From: an uncultured Flavobacteriales bacterium
GTDB lineage: Bacteria > Bacteroidota > Bacteroidia > Flavobacteriales_D > Crocinitomicaceae
Reading direction: 5' to 3'
Assembly: GCA_937876195.1 (NCBI GenBank)
Contig: CALEIK010000026.1
Location: 124,001 to 188,000 of the forward strand
DNA length: 64,000 bases
Part shown: positions 1 through 8,799 of the stretch, one piece after another
Layout of the letters: each line of letters begins with the position of its first letter
Position numbering within the stretch: the first letter of the stretch is position 1
Program-made: the position numbers and the translations under genes
Notes under the pieces: model-generated
Seen by the model: the letters and a program-made list of their open reading frames with translations, nothing else
The model's database searches: none
Told to the model about the DNA's origin: nothing

Positions 1-8
1 GTCAAAAA

Positions 9-46
9 CGTATTAATACGCAAATAGAACTACGTATTTATACGTA
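9..46. repeat. Short palindromic CGTATT/TACG units
   Basis: Positions 9-20 read CGTATTAATACG, a perfect 12-bp palindrome, and 31-46 read TACGTATTTATACGTA, a near-palindrome. Similar GCGTA...TACGC units occur at 12,849-12,907. The rest of the first 180 bases holds no open reading frame I can support. The units could be operator sites or remnants of a small repeat family; nothing here decides between these. Confidence 0.4.
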
Positions 47-148
47 AATGGATTTTTTTTCAGCTGAATTGGAAGTTCACAACTTTGTTAATTGTGGCTC
101 AAACACTATGAAGTAGAACTAAAGGTAAATTCATCTATTTTTTTGGTG

Positions 149-156
149 TATCTTTG
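149..156 (+). promoter_or_regulatory. Putative -7 promoter box for the GH3 gene
   Basis: TATCTTTG fits the Bacteroidota -7 consensus TAnnTTTG and lies 24 nt before the start codon at 181. I found no clear TTTG -33 element at the expected distance, so this rests on the -7 box alone. Confidence 0.35.
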
Positions 157-180
157 AAAATCATTTTAATGTAGTTATAA

Positions 181-1701
181 ATGCCAATTATTGGGAAACT
201 GTTAAAGCGAACAAACGCAATTACGTACCATCGTAACTTGAAAAAGAAAAAGGATTTGGACAATCAGTTGCAAACCCTAATCAAGTTACTTACCAAAGCC
301 CGAAAAACGCGTTTTGGTGCGCAATGTAATTTCTCGAACGTATTGGAATCAGAGGTTTTAACGCTCGCATTTCAACACAATGTACCAATAACAGATTACG
401 ATGAGTTTTACGACAGTTGGCTGAATGAAACGATACAAGGAGCGAAGGATCATATTTGGCCGGGGAGAATTACACACTACGCATTATCTTCTGGGACAAC
501 GGGTTCTCCAAGCAAGCGCATCCCAGTCACCAATCAAATGATTCGTTCGTTTCAGAAATCGAGCTTGAGCCAAATGGTAACTTTGCACGAACTCAATCTT
601 TCAGAAGAATTTTATAGCGGACAATTATTAGTTGTTGGTGGGAGTTCTAAACTGGTAAAAAAGGACAATCACTGGGAGGGTGATCTGAGTGGAATCCTAA
701 AAAAATACACGTCATTTATCGTGGCACCTCTGACCAAACCAGGGAATAAAATTACAGCACTAACTGATTGGAACGTCAAGTTGGAAATGATGGTGGAGAA
801 GGCACCCGAGTGGAACATCGGTATTATAGCAGGTGTGCCGAGCTGGTGTATTTTGCTCATGGAAAGGATTGTTGAGCGTTACCAATTGAACTCTATTCAC
901 GATATCTGGCCAAATTTGGAAGTTTATGTGCATGGCGGTGTATTTATGGAACCTTACCTGAAACGTTTGGATAAAGTACTGTCAAGAGAGATTGTGCTTC
1001 TAGATACATATCTAGCATCTGAGGGCTATTTTGCCTACCAAAAGAATCCTGCGAAGAAAGGGATGCAATTGATGTTAAATTCAGGCGTATTTTTTGAGTT
1101 TATTCCGTTCAATTCAGATTACTTTGATGAAAATGGAGAACTTCTAAATCGTACCACAGCATTTACCATTGATGAGGTTGAACCAGATATCGATTATGCA
1201 ATTGTAGTCACCACGAACGCTGGACTTTGGAGGTACTTGATCGGAGATCTTGTGCGATTTGTTGATATCGAACAACGAGAAATTATCCTTACTGGTAGAA
1301 TCAAGCAATTTTTGAGTTTGTGTGGTGAGCACCTTTCGTTGGACAACATCAATCAGGCCATCAATACTTCAGCAACAAAAAGGGGCGTTAGTATTAGCGA
1401 GTTTACGATATGCGCTGATGAAGAGGGTTTGAGGCATCATTGGTACATTGGATGTGACACAGCCATTTCTTCTGATGAATTGATCCAAGAGATTGATGCA
1501 GAGCTTTGTGCGCTCAATGACGATTACAGATCGTCCCGAAAAGTAAACCTGAAAGATCCTCAACTTAACATTTTACCAGTAGAACGGTTTTATGAATTCA
1601 TGGAAATGAAGGGAAAATTAGGTTCTCAACACAAATTCCCACGCGTATTGAACAAGGATCAGCGGGAAGAGTGGTGTCAATATTTGAAGCAGAATAATTA
1701 G
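181..1701 (+). CDS. GH3 family acyl-adenylating enzyme
   Basis: 506 aa, resembling the GH3 auxin-responsive promoter family (ANL superfamily), which activates a carboxylic acid with ATP and, in plants, conjugates it to an amino acid. The phosphate-binding motif SSGTTGSPSKR is visible near residues 103-113. Further family-like segments include GVPSW near residue 220 and a C-terminal LTGRIKQFLSLCGEHLS stretch before the mobile C-terminal subdomain. Length is typical of bacterial GH3 proteins. No signal peptide is seen, so it is probably cytoplasmic. Bacterial members are common in Bacteroidota but their substrates are largely unknown, and I cannot name one. The gene stands alone, followed by the Lnt-like gene after a 142-bp gap. 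Confidence 0.85.
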   Translation: MPIIGKLLKRTNAITYHRNLKKKKDLDNQLQTLIKLLTKARKTRFGAQCNFSNVLESEVLTLAFQHNVPITDYDEFYDSWLNETIQGAKDHIWPGRITHYALSSGTTGSPSKRIPVTNQMIRSFQKSSLSQMVTLHELNLSEEFYSGQLLVVGGSSKLVKKDNHWEGDLSGILKKYTSFIVAPLTKPGNKITALTDWNVKLEMMVEKAPEWNIGIIAGVPSWCILLMERIVERYQLNSIHDIWPNLEVYVHGGVFMEPYLKRLDKVLSREIVLLDTYLASEGYFAYQKNPAKKGMQLMLNSGVFFEFIPFNSDYFDENGELLNRTTAFTIDEVEPDIDYAIVVTTNAGLWRYLIGDLVRFVDIEQREIILTGRIKQFLSLCGEHLSLDNINQAINTSATKRGVSISEFTICADEEGLRHHWYIGCDTAISSDELIQEIDAELCALNDDYRSSRKVNLKDPQLNILPVERFYEFMEMKGKLGSQHKFPRVLNKDQREEWCQYLKQNN

Positions 1702-1843
1702 CACATCTACCTGTCCTAAATAGAAGTAAACCAATCGATTGAATATAGTCGATGAGGTTATTGTATCGATATTTTGATAAAATCAATTACATTCGTGTAG
1801 TTTTTGAATTCAATATTGTACTATTTACTACTATCTACACCTT

Positions 1844-3415
1844 GTGATTAACTTGAAAAGAATAGGATTGATTTTGTTGACAAGTGTACTTTTGTACGTT
1901 GCTTGGCCGCCCTTTAATTTCGGTCCTTTGCTATTTGTAGCATTCATACCTTTCCTATTTTACGTTGAAACTTTACGCAACAAATCACATCTCGCTAAAT
2001 ATGTACTTACCGTTGCAGGAATCTTTGCGAGTTTGTTCTTGTTCTCTTACCTAAGTTCATACGAAGCGTGGGGGGAATACGAGGAAAGTGTATTCATTGG
2101 CATTTTTGTGTCCTTTGTTCCTCTTAGTTTCATTGTTTCCTTGTTCGTTTTGTTCAAGCGTCGACGTTTGGGTATGCTGTTTTTTGTCTTCGCCTGGGGA
2201 AGTATGGAAGTCCTTCAAATCAAATGGGAGTTGAACTCACCATTGTACATGCTTGGAAATGGATTGAGTATGTTTCCGTCTCTGATTCAGCATTATGCTA
2301 TTTGGGGAGTGATTGGCGGGTCGATGTATATATTGGCTATAAATGGAATACTTTTTAACCATATTTTAAAAATGAGGGAGCGTTCCAGCTATCGAAAACA
2401 GCTGAGGACATTATTGGTTTTGTTAATGCCTATCCTTCTTTCTGTGATCGTCTACAATCTTCCCCTTGAGCATGAACAGAAGCTGGATGTAGGTATTGTA
2501 TTGCTCCATGAGGAACATTTTACCATAGAAAATGCCAATGACCCCTATTTAACCATTGAAAAATACAATGCACTAATCAATGCACAAGTTGGCAAAGCCG
2601 ATATTGTGGTATTTCCCGAATCAGCCGTCATTAATAGCGGGTGGATAGAAAACGTTAATCTCGACAGCTTAACAAATCCGCTAGACGCACTTTGTCCAGA
2701 TAAGGAAATAATATTGGGATCTCACATGTTTTCAATTTACAGAAAACAGGGAAACGAAACCCCTTATTTCGTGCGTTATGATGAGAATTCTAGAATAAAT
2801 TATCAATCGCATAATTGTGCTATTCACAGGAATAGTTTGGGAAATTACCGTGTGCGCTCCAAAAATAAAAATGTTCCTTTCCATGAAGTGGTACCATATC
2901 CAAGCCTGTTTATGTTTACAAAGAATTGGTTCAGTACATCAGAATCGCCAACGTATTTATCTAAATATGATAAACAGAGCAAAGAATTATTTAAAACCAA
3001 GAACGGTATAAGGATTCACGCATTGATGTGTTTTGAGTCATTCTTTTCGGATATGATAGTTCAGGAAAGTGAAGCAGAAGTAATTTTTATTCTAGCCAAT
3101 GAATCGTGGAACAATCAAACGAAAGGCAAAGAACAATACTTTTATTACATGATTCCAAAGGCCATTGAATCGGGAAAGTCCATTGTGAAAGTGGCGAATT
3201 CTGGTCATTCAGGAAGCATTAATTCAAAAGGTCAGATCGAAGAACAAATAGGCTTTAACAATTCAAGTGCAACGTCTATTCAAGTAGGAGTGAGCAGTCA
3301 ATCTTCGATCTACAGTAACATTGCGAACGAGCTGAACATTTTTATTATTTTGGTCACGATTGTTTTGTTTCCCATGAGTTTGATCAATAGTATTTATAGG
3401 AGGAAGCAGTATTAG
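1844..3415 (+). CDS. Apolipoprotein N-acyltransferase-like membrane protein
   Basis: 523 aa. The N-terminal ~215 residues form several hydrophobic segments beginning with a WPP motif (residues 21-23), followed by a carbon-nitrogen hydrolase domain, as in Lnt, which adds the third acyl chain to lipoproteins at the inner membrane. The catalytic triad can be proposed directly: Glu259 in VVFPESA, Lys340 or Lys342 before VPFHEVVPYP, and Cys396 in MCFES. NESWNNQTKGKEQ and KVANSGHSGSI match Lnt-type segments near the C-terminus. A final hydrophobic helix (IFIILVTIVLFPMSLI) closes the protein. The start is GTG at 1844; no in-frame ATG lies near enough to keep the first helix. It could be a paralogue rather than the main Lnt. 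Confidence 0.75.
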   Translation: MINLKRIGLILLTSVLLYVAWPPFNFGPLLFVAFIPFLFYVETLRNKSHLAKYVLTVAGIFASLFLFSYLSSYEAWGEYEESVFIGIFVSFVPLSFIVSLFVLFKRRRLGMLFFVFAWGSMEVLQIKWELNSPLYMLGNGLSMFPSLIQHYAIWGVIGGSMYILAINGILFNHILKMRERSSYRKQLRTLLVLLMPILLSVIVYNLPLEHEQKLDVGIVLLHEEHFTIENANDPYLTIEKYNALINAQVGKADIVVFPESAVINSGWIENVNLDSLTNPLDALCPDKEIILGSHMFSIYRKQGNETPYFVRYDENSRINYQSHNCAIHRNSLGNYRVRSKNKNVPFHEVVPYPSLFMFTKNWFSTSESPTYLSKYDKQSKELFKTKNGIRIHALMCFESFFSDMIVQESEAEVIFILANESWNNQTKGKEQYFYYMIPKAIESGKSIVKVANSGHSGSINSKGQIEEQIGFNNSSATSIQVGVSSQSSIYSNIANELNIFIILVTIVLFPMSLINSIYRRKQY

Positions 3416-3528
3416 ATATGACACGACAAGTCTAAAGAATTTAGCTAGTATTCATTACGCTCATATTACCACAGAATAGTCCTAATATTTTTTTCTTACA
3501 TTTAACAACAAACTTAACGTTATTAGTC

Positions 3529-5481
3529 ATGAAGTTTTGTCCAGTTTTCTTTTACTTACTTTTTACTTTTATCAGTTTTGGACAGAATACAATTGAGCTG
3601 AATGAAAAGTTTGATGCCCTAGCCAAGAATATTCGTCAAAGTACGTATTATGACTCGAGTGCTGTTTTTGTCTTTGGGGATTTAGCTATTGATATCGCAC
3701 AAGAGCTGAAGGATTTATCGAAAGAATCATTAATTTACCAATATTATGGGAATTATTATTATTTCTCCGGAAATCAGAAAAGGGCATCAATTTACTATAA
3801 GAAATCAAAAGATTTAGCCTTAAAAAACAATGATATAACGCTCTACAATACAACTCTAGTTAGAGAAGCGTTCATTCTTTCAGACACAGATAGTTACGCA
3901 GCAGAAGAACAGTTTCAAGAGTTAGTATTGAAGTCAAAAAAACGTGGAGATGGACAAAATATTATTGAATGCTATAATGGACTGGGGATTATTGCTGAAA
4001 CAAGAAGCAATCTCAAAGATGCTCTAAGGTATTATATACTAGCACTCAAACAAGCCGAAAAAATAGATTCTAAGTACCATATTGGAATGATGTTAAATAA
4101 TATCGGACTCATTAAGTTTTACAACAAGCAATACAACGAAGCTGAGATGGATCTCAAGAGGGGATTGAAGTATGCGAATGAATTAAAGGAAGAACGACTG
4201 GCGTTCAACCTACATAATAACTTGGGTTTAATCGCTTCAGAACAAAACAATTATTCTGCTGCATTGGCGCACTACAAGCAAACATTATTGAAAGCCAAAA
4301 GCTTAGGGTTTCCTCAATCTATAGGTATAGCCTTCCTAAATTTAAGCAGCTCATACAATGAACTTAAGGTTAGCGATACAGCTATTTTATACATTGATTC
4401 AGCGATTACAATATTTAACAGTATCGGTGAGTATCATTTTTTACCCGAAGCCTATTTTTTAAAGGGACTAATTCATCGTTCAAAGGGGAATTTTCAACAA
4501 TCATTAAGCCTCACTGACAAAGGACTAACTTATGCGAAAATGATATCTTCTAAATCGAATGAAGCTAGCGGACTGAAATTTAAGTCAAATGTATTAAGGG
4601 AATTGGGCAGATATAAAGAAGCTTTGGATGCCTTCGAGTCATTTTATGATATAAACGATAGCTTGTCGCAAATTAATAATGCAGAGAAGATGGCTGAAAT
4701 GCAAGTTCTTTATGAATTGGAAAAAAAGAATACCGAAATAGAACAGCTGGAAAAGGATAACAACTTAAAAAGTTACCGCTTTAATATTCTTATTGTTAGT
4801 GTCACATCTTTTATTGTTTTATTTCTTGCTTTTCTGCACAATAGACATGTTCGAATGCGTCGTAGACAGCAGCGCGATTTTACACAAAAATTGATTACCA
4901 ATATTGATGAGGAAAGATCTAGAATATCAAGAGATTTACACGACGGCATCGGACAATCTTTGTCGCTTATTAAATCAAAGATCAGTTTATTTAATCAGCA
5001 GAAAACAGAAAATATTGTCGGTCTCGATCATGAAATAGGTGAAATCATTAACCAGACTAGGTCTATTTCACATGGATTACACCCTTCCTATTTAGAAAAA
5101 ATAGGCCTTGTTCGTTCAGTTGCTTCGTTGATGGAGCGAATTCAAAAAAGCACGGGAATTATTTGCAGTTACGATATTGATGAGGAATCAGAGAGCTTGG
5201 ACATTGTTACACAAAGTCAGCTTTATCGTATTGTTCAGGAATTAACAAACAACACCATAAAACATGCAAATGCGTCCGCACTAAAAGTGGTCTTTACGAG
5301 TGATAACGAGTATCACACTTTCGAATACATGGATAATGGTGGTGGTTATACAGAGAACGAGCTAGCAGAAGGTATTGGCATCAATACTATTCGAGAAAGG
5401 GCGCTAAAAATTGGTGGTAAAGTTTATTTTACTGATAAAAAAGGTCGAGGATTCAAAAGCACTATTCGTTTTGAAAAATGA
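3529..5481 (+). CDS. TPR-containing sensor histidine kinase (NarL-family type)
   Basis: 650 aa. A signal peptide (about residues 1-19) precedes a periplasmic part built of repeated TPR-like helices up to about residue 400. One transmembrane helix follows near residues 418-438 (NILIVSVTSFIVLFLAFL). The kinase core is of the HisKA_3 type: SRDLHDGIGQSLS carries the phospho-acceptor His471, and the ATPase has NNTIKHA (N box) and GIGINTIRERA (G box). This Bacteroidota architecture senses an unknown signal through the TPR region and phosphorylates a NarL/LuxR-type regulator. The regulator gene follows 34 bp downstream, so the two form an obvious pair. A TACATTTA sequence at 3,498-3,505 may be its -7 box. 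Confidence 0.88.
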   Translation: MKFCPVFFYLLFTFISFGQNTIELNEKFDALAKNIRQSTYYDSSAVFVFGDLAIDIAQELKDLSKESLIYQYYGNYYYFSGNQKRASIYYKKSKDLALKNNDITLYNTTLVREAFILSDTDSYAAEEQFQELVLKSKKRGDGQNIIECYNGLGIIAETRSNLKDALRYYILALKQAEKIDSKYHIGMMLNNIGLIKFYNKQYNEAEMDLKRGLKYANELKEERLAFNLHNNLGLIASEQNNYSAALAHYKQTLLKAKSLGFPQSIGIAFLNLSSSYNELKVSDTAILYIDSAITIFNSIGEYHFLPEAYFLKGLIHRSKGNFQQSLSLTDKGLTYAKMISSKSNEASGLKFKSNVLRELGRYKEALDAFESFYDINDSLSQINNAEKMAEMQVLYELEKKNTEIEQLEKDNNLKSYRFNILIVSVTSFIVLFLAFLHNRHVRMRRRQQRDFTQKLITNIDEERSRISRDLHDGIGQSLSLIKSKISLFNQQKTENIVGLDHEIGEIINQTRSISHGLHPSYLEKIGLVRSVASLMERIQKSTGIICSYDIDEESESLDIVTQSQLYRIVQELTNNTIKHANASALKVVFTSDNEYHTFEYMDNGGGYTENELAEGIGINTIRERALKIGGKVYFTDKKGRGFKSTIRFEK

Positions 5482-5503
5482 GTTCATTTTTGTTTAGGAT
5501 AAT

Positions 5504-5511
5504 TATTTTTA
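5504..5511 (+). promoter_or_regulatory. Putative -7 box exactly 4 nt before the regulator start codon
   Basis: TATTTTTA (TAnnTTTA, one base off TAnnTTTG), then AAGT, then the ATG at 5,516. If used, transcription would begin at about the A of the ATG. The gene may equally be co-transcribed with the upstream kinase. The same spacing occurs before dps, ttcA, the DUF2480 gene and the SprT-like gene. Confidence 0.3.
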
Positions 5512-5515
5512 AAGT

Positions 5516-6166
5516 ATGAAAGTTGTAATAGCGGATGATCACCCTATCTATAGGAGCGGTATTAAAGCACTACTCAATTCTTCATTTGACGCAATTGGAA
5601 TTGAAGAATTCAATAATGGTAAAGAAGCTGCTGAATATATTCGAAACAACAAGCCAGACATTGCTATTCTTGATATTGATATGCCAGAAATGACAGGTAT
5701 TCAAGTTTGTAAAGAAGTGGGCGAAAACACGACCACCAAACTCATCATTCTAACGATGTATAACGATGTAGAGATGCAAAAAAAGGCGTTTAAAAGCGGA
5801 GCAGTTGGGTATCTCGTTAAAGATCATACCTCAGAAGAACTTGTGAATTGTATCAATGAGGTATTAGATGGCAAGCATTTTATTGCTCAAGGATTGAGAA
5901 AAACTCAAAATCATGATGAAAGCAAGGTAAAAGAAATTGAAGATAAATTAGGTCAATTGACACAAGTTGAACTAAAAACTTTAAAGCTGGTCAGCCAAAA
6001 GTATACGAGTAAGGAAATTGGCGACCTACTTTTTATATCAGTAAAATCTGTTGAGAACTATCGTTCAAGAATATGCAAGAAGTTGGAGTTGGATGCACGA
6101 AACAATAGCCTTTTGTTATGGGTGATGGAAAACAAACACCTACTCGATGAAATTGATGAGTTCTAA
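5516..6166 (+). CDS. LuxR/NarL-family response regulator
   Basis: 216 aa. An N-terminal receiver domain (residues 1-120) shows the acidic pair in IADDHP, phospho-acceptor Asp53 in ILDIDMPEMTG, and the conserved Lys in GYLVKDHTSEE. A C-terminal LuxR-type helix-turn-helix follows (about 148-205, with YTSKEIGDLLFISVKSVENY). It is the cognate regulator of the histidine kinase immediately upstream. The target genes are not evident. The secreted-protein genes just downstream are candidates only by position. Confidence 0.9.
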   Translation: MKVVIADDHPIYRSGIKALLNSSFDAIGIEEFNNGKEAAEYIRNNKPDIAILDIDMPEMTGIQVCKEVGENTTTKLIILTMYNDVEMQKKAFKSGAVGYLVKDHTSEELVNCINEVLDGKHFIAQGLRKTQNHDESKVKEIEDKLGQLTQVELKTLKLVSQKYTSKEIGDLLFISVKSVENYRSRICKKLELDARNNSLLLWVMENKHLLDEIDEF

Positions 6167-6333
6167 TCACACTAAGGAAGCAAATTCTACTGACCTTGTA
6201 ATCATTGTAGAACAGAATCAAATTGGCAAATGTTAAAATAATTGAGGTAATTGTATGTTTCAATATAATTAAGAAAGTGTTTTTGTTGATTTTATCACCA
6301 TCCTACGCTAAAACGTTATAATAGGTATGTTCA

Positions 6334-6366
6334 AGGTGAAATTGAGGGGGCAGCACCTCTTTTTTT
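6334..6366 (+). terminator. Weak candidate terminator
   Basis: AGGTG at 6,334-6,338 can pair with CACCT just before a run of seven T (6,360-6,366). The stem is short (5 bp), so this is a weak call for the end of the kinase-regulator transcript. Confidence 0.3.
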
Positions 6367-6382
6367 GTGAACTGGTATGACC

Positions 6383-6390
6383 TAATTTTG
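6383..6390 (+). promoter_or_regulatory. Putative -7 box for the 6.4-8.5 kb secreted-protein pair
   Basis: TAATTTTG matches TAnnTTTG. A TTTG at 6,364-6,367 lies 15 bp upstream, slightly closer than the usual -33 spacing. The leader to the start codon at 6,440 would be about 45 nt. Confidence 0.4.
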
Positions 6391-6439
6391 TGTAAACATA
6401 AAGTACGTGATAAGTTACCCGTACTGAAACTATTACACT

Positions 6440-6844
6440 ATGAAAAGACTACTACTTCTTTTCGTCTTGATTTTATTTAAGACAACTTCTTATGCGCAGC
6501 ATGAGGAATATCATCAATTGGAGCGATTGCCAGAAAGCTTCAGTGTAAGTTTGCTGAACGGGACCTATGAGTTTTTCTATCAGGGTCTCGTTCATCAAGT
6601 TGAGATATCGAGTGAACTTCTGGTGTTTAGTGAGTTTAACCAAAATGGTGACTTGCTTGGCGGAGGTACATTTTACCTAGAACAAGATCGATTCGTTTTT
6701 GTGCCTACTGAAGTTTCGCAGGAAAGCGTTATAACAGAAGCGGTGTATGTTCGCGTCATCGAGAAAGATACGGATGATAGAAAAGTAATTGTACAACCTA
6801 TTCATTCAAAGAATGGTGTTGTACTTGACTTAACAAAACTATAA
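6440..6844 (+). CDS. Hypothetical secreted protein
   Basis: 134 aa, not assignable to a family. Residues 1-19 form a clear signal peptide (MKRLLLLFVLILFKTTSYA, cleavage before QHEE). The mature part is short and rich in beta-prone segments (VSLLNGTYEFFYQGLVHQVEI). It has no cysteine and no T9SS signal, so it is probably periplasmic or released by another route. It ends 4 bp before the next secreted-protein gene, so the two are almost certainly co-transcribed and may work together. Confidence 0.65.
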   Translation: MKRLLLLFVLILFKTTSYAQHEEYHQLERLPESFSVSLLNGTYEFFYQGLVHQVEISSELLVFSEFNQNGDLLGGGTFYLEQDRFVFVPTEVSQESVITEAVYVRVIEKDTDDRKVIVQPIHSKNGVVLDLTKL

Positions 6845-6848
6845 AACC

Positions 6849-8471
6849 ATGAAAAACATATTTTTACTCTTGATTTTGGTCGCGATACTGCCCGTTTCGT
6901 CATTTGCTGGTGGAGGTCCACAATTTAATGTTGTTCCAACCTCACATCCTGACGGGTGTAATGCAATGATACTTAGAAACTTGGCTGAGGATGGTGCTTC
7001 TGCCATGACCTGGACATTTAGTCCACCTGCAATTAATGCTTTAACAGGATTACCAGTAGGGTCAATGGTGGTAACCGCACCAAACGAGCCTGTAGTGTAT
7101 TGGCCAGCGACACCAGCATACTCTTCGTTGACAATTGGCTATGATGGAGAAACTCAAGATTTCAATACCTGTGATTGTAATCCTTTTGCCTCTGGTAGTT
7201 TTTTTGACGCTCCATTGATTTGTAATACAGATCATTATTGTGGAAACACAGCTGAGGCCTATATTGAGGATTTCTTGCAAAACGGAACACCAAATGGTGG
7301 TTTGGGAGCGAATGGTGATGGTTGCTTGTTTTGTGGGCCATATACCACGGATCATCAAGGTTCCATTGAGAATAATTCTTGGCTAAAATTCATTGCGGAT
7401 GCAACTTCGATTGATTTTGATATTCAGGTGTTTGGAGGATGTTATATTCAGTTTGCAGTGTACGAGTATGACCCCGCCGCACCGCTAGGAACAAATGGGG
7501 TATTGGTATTGATGACACCGATTTCTTGGACAAATGTAGATACAGGATTTACTGGAACTCATACGATTACAGCAAATGGTTTAACTCCTGGTTCGCAATA
7601 CTACCTTCATTTTGATGGACATGGAGGTGCGGATTGCGATTATGAAATCGGATTTGCATCAGGAATTGTTACTATTGACGCTTTCTCATCTGCAGCAAGT
7701 GTTTGCGCAGGTGATCCAGTAACATTAACAGCGACACCAAATGATCCATCGGCAACGTATACTTGGACGGATAATTTTGGGAATACATATCCCGATTCGG
7801 ATCAAATAGTTGTAAATCCTACTGTCCCTACCACATATTCGGTAGAAGTCCTACTGACAGGCTGTACAAACGAAGAGCAAACGCTTGACATTGCCATTGA
7901 TCCTTGTCCGCTTCCTGTCGAACTTACCAATTTCGATGTCACTTGTGCAGACGCATATACGGAACTGACTTGGCAAACAGAATCAGAGTATAACAATGAC
8001 TATTTTGAAGTAGAGAAGGCAGATGAGACATTGGAATTCGTTGTAATAGATAAAGTACAAGGAGCTGGTTCAACAAATCAAGTGCATTATTACGCAGTGC
8101 AGGACTCTGAACGAAACAATGGTGATACGTATTATCGCATTCGTCAAGTGGATTACGACGGAAGTGAGTCCTACTCGGAAATTATATCGACGGCAGCGTG
8201 CACTGGAGCTGATTTTGAAATTGTAGCAATGTATTTCAATCAATCAACTGATGAAATTGTGATAGATTTTAATACAATTCGTTCAACGTCTACGCAATTA
8301 AATATGGTAGATATATCAGGGAGATCGTACATCTCAGAAGTTTTAGTTTTAGAACCTAATTTGAATCAGATTAAAATTAAGGCAGAACAATTGGCTGGCA
8401 ATACGATGTATATTGTAAATCTTACGTCTAATAGTACTTCGGATACCGAAAGAGTGTATTTAAATAGATAA
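6849..8471 (+). CDS. Secreted protein with T9SS type A-like C-terminal region
   Basis: 540 aa. A signal peptide (residues 1-20) is followed by a Cys-rich N-terminal region (CNAMI, CDCNPF, CNTDHYCGN, CLFCGPY). Next is a jelly-roll-like part with SWLKFIADA, then an Ig/PKD-like segment (PSATYTWTDNFGN). After LPVELTNFDV comes the domain common in Bacteroidota surface proteins (LTWQTESEYNNDYFEVEK ... YYRIRQVDYDG). The last ~80 residues resemble a T9SS type A sorting domain: ELVA-type strands, DISGRSYISE, ending TERVYLNR. It is expected to cross the outer membrane through T9SS and be anchored or released. The function of the N-terminal part is unknown. Confidence 0.75.
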   Translation: MKNIFLLLILVAILPVSSFAGGGPQFNVVPTSHPDGCNAMILRNLAEDGASAMTWTFSPPAINALTGLPVGSMVVTAPNEPVVYWPATPAYSSLTIGYDGETQDFNTCDCNPFASGSFFDAPLICNTDHYCGNTAEAYIEDFLQNGTPNGGLGANGDGCLFCGPYTTDHQGSIENNSWLKFIADATSIDFDIQVFGGCYIQFAVYEYDPAAPLGTNGVLVLMTPISWTNVDTGFTGTHTITANGLTPGSQYYLHFDGHGGADCDYEIGFASGIVTIDAFSSAASVCAGDPVTLTATPNDPSATYTWTDNFGNTYPDSDQIVVNPTVPTTYSVEVLLTGCTNEEQTLDIAIDPCPLPVELTNFDVTCADAYTELTWQTESEYNNDYFEVEKADETLEFVVIDKVQGAGSTNQVHYYAVQDSERNNGDTYYRIRQVDYDGSESYSEIISTAACTGADFEIVAMYFNQSTDEIVIDFNTIRSTSTQLNMVDISGRSYISEVLVLEPNLNQIKIKAEQLAGNTMYIVNLTSNSTSDTERVYLNR

Positions 8472-8499
8472 TCTAGTTCAAGTTTGATTTTTTTTAAAG

Positions 8500-8525
8500 T
8501 AGCTCCTTTAGGAGCTATTTTTTTT
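8500..8525 (+). terminator. Rho-independent terminator after the secreted-protein pair
   Basis: A 7-bp stem TAGCTCC/GGAGCTA with loop TTTA is followed directly by eight T (8,518-8,525), 28 bp past the stop codon. Confidence 0.85.
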
Positions 8526-8640
8526 ACGCTCACATTCTGTAATTAGTTACATTTTTCCGATTGCACTATTATTAATATTCATTCATAAGAGCTGTTTGGT
8601 AATCAAAGTATACTAAATATTCATCAAGATGAATTTTAAA

Positions 8641-8744
8641 TATGCATGCATAACATCTATTTTAATCGTTTGATACCCTGTTTAAATAGCTGAATTTGAT
8701 ATTTTATTCGATGAACCAATCCCATTAGTACTTATGCGTGCATA
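8641..8744. promoter_or_regulatory. Paired 12-bp palindromes upstream of the repeat adhesin
   Basis: TATGCATGCATA (8,641-8,652) is a perfect palindrome, and TATGCGTGCATA (8,733-8,744) differs from it by one base. They lie 92 bp apart (start to start) in the 328-bp gap before the adhesin gene, the second ending 55 bp before its start codon. Apart from these and the terminator at 8,500, I see nothing in this gap. They look like paired operator sites for a dimeric regulator, which is inference. Confidence 0.4.
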
Positions 8745-8799
8745 GCAACTGTGATTCATTGTGAGCGTTTTATTAGTAGAACCCCTTAAATTCTCAGCT

